Positions 45,495-51,705 of a stretch of 51,705 nt of DNA are shown one piece after another. Source of the stretch: Rhodoferax sp. OV413. Lineage in GTDB: Bacteria; Pseudomonadota; Gammaproteobacteria; Pseudomonadales; Pseudohongiellaceae. Below the pieces are notes generated by a model. That model made no database searches and had not been told where the DNA came from. It was given only the letters and a program-made list of their open reading frames with translations. A program made the translations under genes and the position numbers. Numbering within the stretch: the first letter of the stretch is position 1; every line of letters starts with the position of its first letter. The stretch spans positions 1-51,705 of the forward strand of contig CALQJO020000016.1 of the NCBI GenBank assembly GCA_943330915.2. The letters run 5' to 3'.

Positions 45495-47351
45495 ATGGCT
45501 GGTCTGATTCCGCAATCCTTTATCGATGACCTGCTGAGCAGAGTCGACATTGTTGAAGTTATCGACAAGCGCGTCAAATTGCGCAAAACCGGCAAAAACT
45601 ATTCTGCCTGCTGCCCGTTTCATCAGGAAAAATCCCCCTCGTTCAGCGTAGAGCCTGACAAGCAATTTTATTACTGCTTCGGGTGCGGCGCCGCCGGCAA
45701 CGCACTGGGTTTTGTGATGAATTTTGACAAAGCCGAGTTTCCGGAAGCGGTTGAATCACTCGCCTCCGACTACGGCCTGACCGTACCGCGTGAAGAAAAA
45801 TCCGCGCACAGCGAGAAGAAGCGCCAAGTACATGAAGATCTTCTCAGCGCCCTCGAGCAGGCCAATCTGTATTACCAGCAGCAGCTGCGCCTGCACCCGG
45901 CGCGCGACAGCGCGGTCAATTATCTCAAAGGTCGCGGCTTGACCGGACAGATTGCCAAACGTTTTGGCATCGGCTTTGCGCCACCGGGCTGGGCCAATCT
46001 GCTCACCCACCTGCAACACTATAAAGTCAGCAAAACCGTGCAGGAACAGGCCGGGCTGGTGATCCCCAAAGAGGCCGACCGCCGTCATAACCAAGACGAC
46101 ACCCACTACGACCGCTTCCGCGACCGCATCATGTTCCCCATTCGCGACAGCCGCGGCCGCGTGATTGCATTTGGCGGGCGCGTACTCGGTGATGACAAGC
46201 CTAAGTATCTGAACTCACCAGAAACCCCGGTGTTTCACAAAGGCAGCGAACTGTACGGCCTGTGGGAGGCACGCAAATCGCGCGTAAAACACGACAGCTA
46301 TCTGATTGTTGAAGGTTATATGGATGTGGTGGCGCTTGCGCAGCACGGCATCGACTTTGCGGTGGCGACCCTGGGTACCGCCACCAGCGCCACGCACCTG
46401 ACGCGCTTGTTCCGGCTGGTCAAAAGTGTGGTGTTCAGTTTTGATGGTGACAACGCCGGTCGCGCCGCCGCGGCTCGCGCCCTGAATGCCGCGCTGCCGT
46501 TGATGGAAGACGGACGCCAGGTGCGGTTTTTGTTTTTGCCCGAGGGCGAAGACCCCGACAGTCTGGTGCGCAAAGAAGGCGCTGACGCGTTCCGCGCACG
46601 GTTGGCCAATGCCAACCCCCTGTCCGATGTGTTTTTTGATCAGCTCGGCAATGCCAATGACTTTGCCAGCATGGACGGCAAGGCGCGCCTGTTCAGTCAG
46701 GCAATTCCACTGATCAAACTGATGCCGCGCGGTTTGTTCCAGCAATTGATGCTGGATAAACTCGCCACCATGGCAGGCACACGCCGCGAAACCATTGATC
46801 AGCTGTTGCAGGAAACGCCCGCAGCCACGCCCGTGGTGACACAAACCGATGATGAACCACCCGCATGGCTGGACGACGCTCACGGCACCCGCAAATCCGC
46901 ACCCGAAGTTCGCGCCAAACGCGACTTCCGCAACCCGGAACCCGCGCCGTTGGCAACGCGACTGAAGCGATCCGCCGGACTGCTGGCCGTCGAATTATTG
47001 TTGCATCAGCCGGCACTGGCCCTAAATGCAACCACAGAGTTGTCATCTTTGACGATACTCGGTGACGAAGACACAAATTTATTGCTGGAACTGCTTGAAG
47101 TTGCGCGTGACGACCCCGATATAGGCACCTACGCGTTGCTGGGTCACTGTTATGGCACACCGGCCGGCAAGCGTCTGACACGATTGTTAAAAAACGAGCG
47201 CATTACCCCGGAAGCGGGTCGCGCAGAAGAGTTCAGTTTTTTGCTGGGTCAACTTCTGCAAGAGGCTCAAAAGCAACAAAAGCGAAAACAATTACTTGAA
47301 CAACTGAAACCTCGCGTCCGGTCGACTAAAAACGATACAGAGGATTCATGA
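45495..47351 (+). CDS. dnaG: DNA primase
   Basis: Makes RNA primers for replication. The N-terminal zinc ribbon (residues ~39-65) has CCPFHQEKSPSF and YYCFGCGAAG. The RNA polymerase core has FGGRVLGDDKPKYLNSPETPVF, and the TOPRIM motifs are VEGYMDVVAL and FSFDGDNAGRAAA. The C-terminal helicase-binding region is present, ending at 618 residues, slightly below the usual ~650. It begins 21 bases after yqeY, and rpoD follows. Confidence 0.98.
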   Translation: MAGLIPQSFIDDLLSRVDIVEVIDKRVKLRKTGKNYSACCPFHQEKSPSFSVEPDKQFYYCFGCGAAGNALGFVMNFDKAEFPEAVESLASDYGLTVPREEKSAHSEKKRQVHEDLLSALEQANLYYQQQLRLHPARDSAVNYLKGRGLTGQIAKRFGIGFAPPGWANLLTHLQHYKVSKTVQEQAGLVIPKEADRRHNQDDTHYDRFRDRIMFPIRDSRGRVIAFGGRVLGDDKPKYLNSPETPVFHKGSELYGLWEARKSRVKHDSYLIVEGYMDVVALAQHGIDFAVATLGTATSATHLTRLFRLVKSVVFSFDGDNAGRAAAARALNAALPLMEDGRQVRFLFLPEGEDPDSLVRKEGADAFRARLANANPLSDVFFDQLGNANDFASMDGKARLFSQAIPLIKLMPRGLFQQLMLDKLATMAGTRRETIDQLLQETPAATPVVTQTDDEPPAWLDDAHGTRKSAPEVRAKRDFRNPEPAPLATRLKRSAGLLAVELLLHQPALALNATTELSSLTILGDEDTNLLLELLEVARDDPDIGTYALLGHCYGTPAGKRLTRLLKNERITPEAGRAEEFSFLLGQLLQEAQKQQKRKQLLEQLKPRVRSTKNDTEDS

Positions 47352-47357
47352 TCGCAG

Positions 47358-47387
47358 CTGGCATAGATGATCTTGCAGGTCTATAAT
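47358..47387 (+). promoter_or_regulatory. Possible internal promoter for rpoD
   Basis: A perfect TATAAT (47382-47387) lies in the dnaG-rpoD gap, 55 bases before the rpoD start. The best -35 is CTGGCA (47358-47363, 18-base spacing). E. coli also has promoters near this place, but the -35 match is modest. Confidence 0.4.
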
Positions 47388-47442
47388 GCCCGGCTAAATT
47401 TTTTGTTTTCAAACCGCCACCTCTTCACTCGAATGGGAAGTT

Positions 47443-49308
<1,866 letters not shown>

Positions 49309-49313
49309 TTATT

Positions 49314-49375
49314 GGGGACGGAGAGATCATTTTTTGTACAGATTTATCTGTACAAAAAATGATCTCTCCGTCCCC
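49314..49375. repeat. Perfect 62-bp palindrome directly downstream of rpoD
   Basis: Two 30-base arms (49314-49343 and 49346-49375) are exact reverse complements around two T bases. The arms begin GGGGACGGAGAGATC and include a T6/A6 run. In RNA or single-stranded DNA this would be a very strong hairpin. No T-run follows it, so it is not a standard Rho-independent terminator, although it may stop or protect the rpoD transcript. The GGGGACGGAG ends recall palindromes mobilised by REP-associated (IS200-like) transposases, but none is in this window and no target-site duplication is evident. Confidence 0.95.
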
Positions 49376-49392
49376 GTAGCTTCAGGCACCCT

Positions 49393-50958
49393 ATGCAGAG
49401 CCTGTTTGACAGCATCAACAACCTGTTCGCGTTTATCCAGCCGGTGTCCGACGCCGTCTGGGCCTTCCCCACCCAATTTGAGTTCTACGCCGCCATCCCC
49501 ATCATCGGCCAGATGTCCATGGCCGTGCTGCTGCTGCTAAGCATGGGCTTGGTATTCACCGTTAGAACTGGCATTGTGCAACGCTTCAGCTTTGCCGAAG
49601 CCTACCGCATCATCATGCGCCAGCATCAGGCCCGCGCCGTTGGCATCAGCCCCAAAGCCGCATTTCTGCTCGGACTCGCCATGCGTGTTGGCCCCGGCAA
49701 TATTGTCGGTGTCACCGGCGCCATCAGCGTAGGCGGCCCCGGCGCATTATTCTGGATGTGGGTTGCCGCGCTACTGGGCATGGCCAGCGCGTTTACCGAA
49801 TCGGTGTTAGCGCAGCTGTTTAAAGAGAAGAAGGACCAGGAATTTGTCGGCGGCCTGCCGTTTTACGGCCGCAGCCTGCTCGGCGGCAAACGCTACGTCG
49901 GGGTGTTTTTATCCATCGCCTTTATTGTGTACGCGCTGTTCAACCTGCCGGCACAAACCTTCAACGTCTTCACCGCCTTCGGCATGATTGCCGAAACTGT
50001 CACCGGCAACGTGGCTGAACGCCAGTCACCGCTCTATATCGGCATTGCCATTGTGTTGGTGATCAGCAGCGCGTGGATGATCCTCGGCGGCATCCGCCGT
50101 GTCATTCGCTACACCAACGTCATGGTACCGGTGATGGCGGTGGTATTCTGCGCGCTGTCACTGCTGATCATTGTGCTCAACGCCAACCTGATCCCGACGT
50201 TTTTCCGCGAAGTGTTCACCGGCGCCTTCTCACCTGACGCCCTGTTTGGCGGCGCCATTGGTGTCGCCATAGCTGAGGGTGTGCGCCGCGGCCTGATGTC
50301 CAACGAAGCCGGCCAAGGCACCATCACCATGGCCGCAGCCGCCGCCGACAACCGCCATCCCTGCGAACAGGGATTTGTGCAAAGCCTCGGCGTGTTTGTC
50401 GACACCCTGGTGATCTGCACACTCAGTGGTTTTATTGTGGTGATTGCCCAGCTCTGGCAAACCGCACCCGACGCCGCCGCCTGGAGCGCCGCCAGCGCAT
50501 CACGCATTGGCACCTACCTGGGCTCCGTACAGTATCTGACACCAACATGGCTCACCGACCCCGCCACCATCGTGCTTAGCCTGTGTTACGCGCTGTTTGC
50601 GTTCACCACACTGCTAGGAATGATCTCGTTTGCAGAAATCTCCGCCAATTTTATCTCACGCTCGGCGCGCTTCATTTTGATGATACGACTGCTGGGCGCC
50701 ATGCTGTTTGTGCCATTTGGTGCGATGACGGTACTGGCGGGACTGGAGCTCGGTAACCTGTGGGCAATTACCGATCTCACAAATATTGTGATGGTGTACC
50801 TGAACATACCGCTGCTGATCCTAGGCGCACCACTCGTGCTCAAAGCGCTGGATCACTACAAACGCACCGGTGGCGGCAGCTTCAACTCAGCTGCCGACAT
50901 TGGTTTGACTACCGCGTACTGGGTCGACGACTTACAGCGACTCAACAAACGCAGCTAG
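49393..50958 (+). CDS. Sodium:alanine symporter (AGCS family)
   Basis: Inner-membrane symporter importing alanine or glycine with Na+. The 521-residue product has about 11 membrane segments. Family signatures include LLGLAMRVGPGNIVGVTGAISVGGPGALFWMW near residue 95 and EGVRRGLMSNEAGQGT near residue 295, the latter diagnostic for AGCS. LLILGAPLVLKALDHYKR lies near the C-terminus. The ATG at 49393 follows the palindrome by 17 bases and has only a weak AGG. The last 27 bases overlap the converging cytochrome gene. Confidence 0.93.
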   Translation: MQSLFDSINNLFAFIQPVSDAVWAFPTQFEFYAAIPIIGQMSMAVLLLLSMGLVFTVRTGIVQRFSFAEAYRIIMRQHQARAVGISPKAAFLLGLAMRVGPGNIVGVTGAISVGGPGALFWMWVAALLGMASAFTESVLAQLFKEKKDQEFVGGLPFYGRSLLGGKRYVGVFLSIAFIVYALFNLPAQTFNVFTAFGMIAETVTGNVAERQSPLYIGIAIVLVISSAWMILGGIRRVIRYTNVMVPVMAVVFCALSLLIIVLNANLIPTFFREVFTGAFSPDALFGGAIGVAIAEGVRRGLMSNEAGQGTITMAAAAADNRHPCEQGFVQSLGVFVDTLVICTLSGFIVVIAQLWQTAPDAAAWSAASASRIGTYLGSVQYLTPTWLTDPATIVLSLCYALFAFTTLLGMISFAEISANFISRSARFILMIRLLGAMLFVPFGAMTVLAGLELGNLWAITDLTNIVMVYLNIPLLILGAPLVLKALDHYKRTGGGSFNSAADIGLTTAYWVDDLQRLNKRS

Positions 50959-51366
50959 GTTCGCGATATCCGCGTCTGACAGCGCCGCCGCAGTGGCATA
51001 CATCAACGCACTTTGCGGGCCACGGGTCTCGCGGTTTTTGTAAGCCGTCAGTGCAGTGGTCACAAAACTTGCGTCACGGCCGGACAATTGCGGGCCAACA
51101 CCACCTTCACCACCTGCACCGTGACACGCTGTGCAACCTACATAGGCGGTCTTGCCGAGCTCAGCTGGACTTGCCGCTGCGGCCGCAGCTGCTGCTGCAC
51201 GCTGTTGATCAAGGATGTTGCCATTAGCAGCAACATACGCCTCGTAACATTCACCGTCACAGGTGTGCACACGTGCCTGCTCAGGCACGTTACGGTTAGC
51301 CATCGCCGTGGTTACGATGACGGCAGTAAACAGCAGAGCAAACAACGGAATCAGCAGGTCTTTCAT
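50932..51366 (-). CDS. Small periplasmic c-type cytochrome
   Basis: A 144-residue class I cytochrome c. A signal peptide (~1-23, ending AMA) is followed by a segment with a Cys pair (HTCDGECYEAY), then a nine-residue Ala run, then the haem domain with CTACH and GAGGEGGVGPQLSG. The Met ligand is probably in QSALMYATAAALSDADIANLAAFV. The haem domain resembles c553/c4-type electron carriers. ATG 51366 has GGAG seven bases upstream. The extra Cys pair is unusual. The partner oxidase or reductase is not in the window. Confidence 0.88.
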   Translation of the reverse strand: MKDLLIPLFALLFTAVIVTTAMANRNVPEQARVHTCDGECYEAYVAANGNILDQQRAAAAAAAAASPAELGKTAYVGCTACHGAGGEGGVGPQLSGRDASFVTTALTAYKNRETRGPQSALMYATAAALSDADIANLAAFVESL

Positions 51367-51566
51367 AACAGCTCCAGAAGTAGTTAGCGCCCTTTCTACG
51401 CGCGGGAGCTCCGTGCAGATTTGCAAAACGCATGCAAAATGCCTCGGGCCCTGCCGGGGTGCCGGAAAAAATAAACAATGTGTTTCCAATTATGATTCGA
51501 CACAACCAGCACCGATCACGGCGCTGCACAACAATGCCTTGTCACTTCATGCCCTGAATTATGGGC

Positions 51567-51595
51567 TGGCGTGATCAGCAGTTCGGCCTTATACT
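51567..51595 (+). promoter_or_regulatory. Possible promoter of the tRNA gene
   Basis: TATACT (51590-51595) is followed by a GC-rich TCGCGTC discriminator, as is common for stringently controlled stable-RNA promoters, 33 bases before the tRNA. The -35 place (TGGCGT, 17-base spacing) is poor. Confidence 0.4.
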
Positions 51596-51628
51596 TCGCG
51601 TCTCGTTTTTTGACGACACTTCAATACC

Positions 51629-51705
<77 letters not shown>

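Overview
The window is a stretch of gammaproteobacterial chromosome packed with housekeeping genes. Its gene order closely follows that known from Pseudomonas and relatives: pilMNOQ back to back with a class A penicillin-binding protein gene, rpmE-priA-SPOR-hslVU-DUF971-ubiEJ, crp/vfr beside trpGDC, rpe-trpE, amgK-murU beside lptD-surA-pdxA-rsmA-apaGH, and cca/folK/folB/tsaD/rpsU/yqeY/dnaG/rpoD followed by a tRNA-Ile2(CAU). No plasmid, phage, CRISPR or intact transposon is visible. Genus and species cannot be named from sequence reading alone.

Layout. 1-2916 (minus): type IV pilus alignment and secretin genes; no separate pilP is present. 3101-5416: penicillin-binding protein 1A. 5484-6187 (minus): rpmE and a small chorismate mutase. 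6357-13269 (plus): priA, a SPOR protein, hslVU, DUF971, ubiE, ubiJ. 13535-15732 (plus): a three-gene bufferin-like RiPP operon made of a Cys-rich secreted precursor with two internal repeats, a DUF692/MNIO oxidase and a DUF2063 partner. 15753-19475: OsmC-like gene, crp/vfr and trpGDC. 19574-26929: a more accessory stretch holding a ferritin-like helical protein, an unassigned radical SAM enzyme, a photolyase without a normal start codon, an L,D-transpeptidase divergent from an ExeA-like ATPase that shares its C-terminal domain type, an orphan NarL-type regulator and a DUF2306-like membrane protein. 26936-31106 (minus): amgK-murU-rpe-trpE. 31265-40279 (plus): lptD-surA-pdxA-rsmA-apaG-apaH-cca-folM. 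40276-44573: mtfA, a permease, folK, folB, tsaD. 44780-49308: rpsU-yqeY-dnaG-rpoD. 49314-49375: a perfect 62-bp palindrome. 49393-51705: a sodium:alanine symporter, a small c-type cytochrome and tRNA-Ile2.

How the genes work together. Many serve the cell envelope: pilus assembly, peptidoglycan synthesis and recycling (PBP1A, MurU/AmgK, L,D-transpeptidase, SPOR protein) and outer-membrane biogenesis (LptD, SurA). Others cover tryptophan, folate, ubiquinone and pyridoxal phosphate synthesis, and the macromolecular-synthesis operon. The least ordinary loci are the duplicated-repeat bufferin-like operon, the L,D-transpeptidase/ATPase pair, the long palindrome behind rpoD and the photolyase with a probable AUC start. 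No stretch longer than about 300 bases lacks a gene; the longest gaps are 13270-13534 and 51367-51628.
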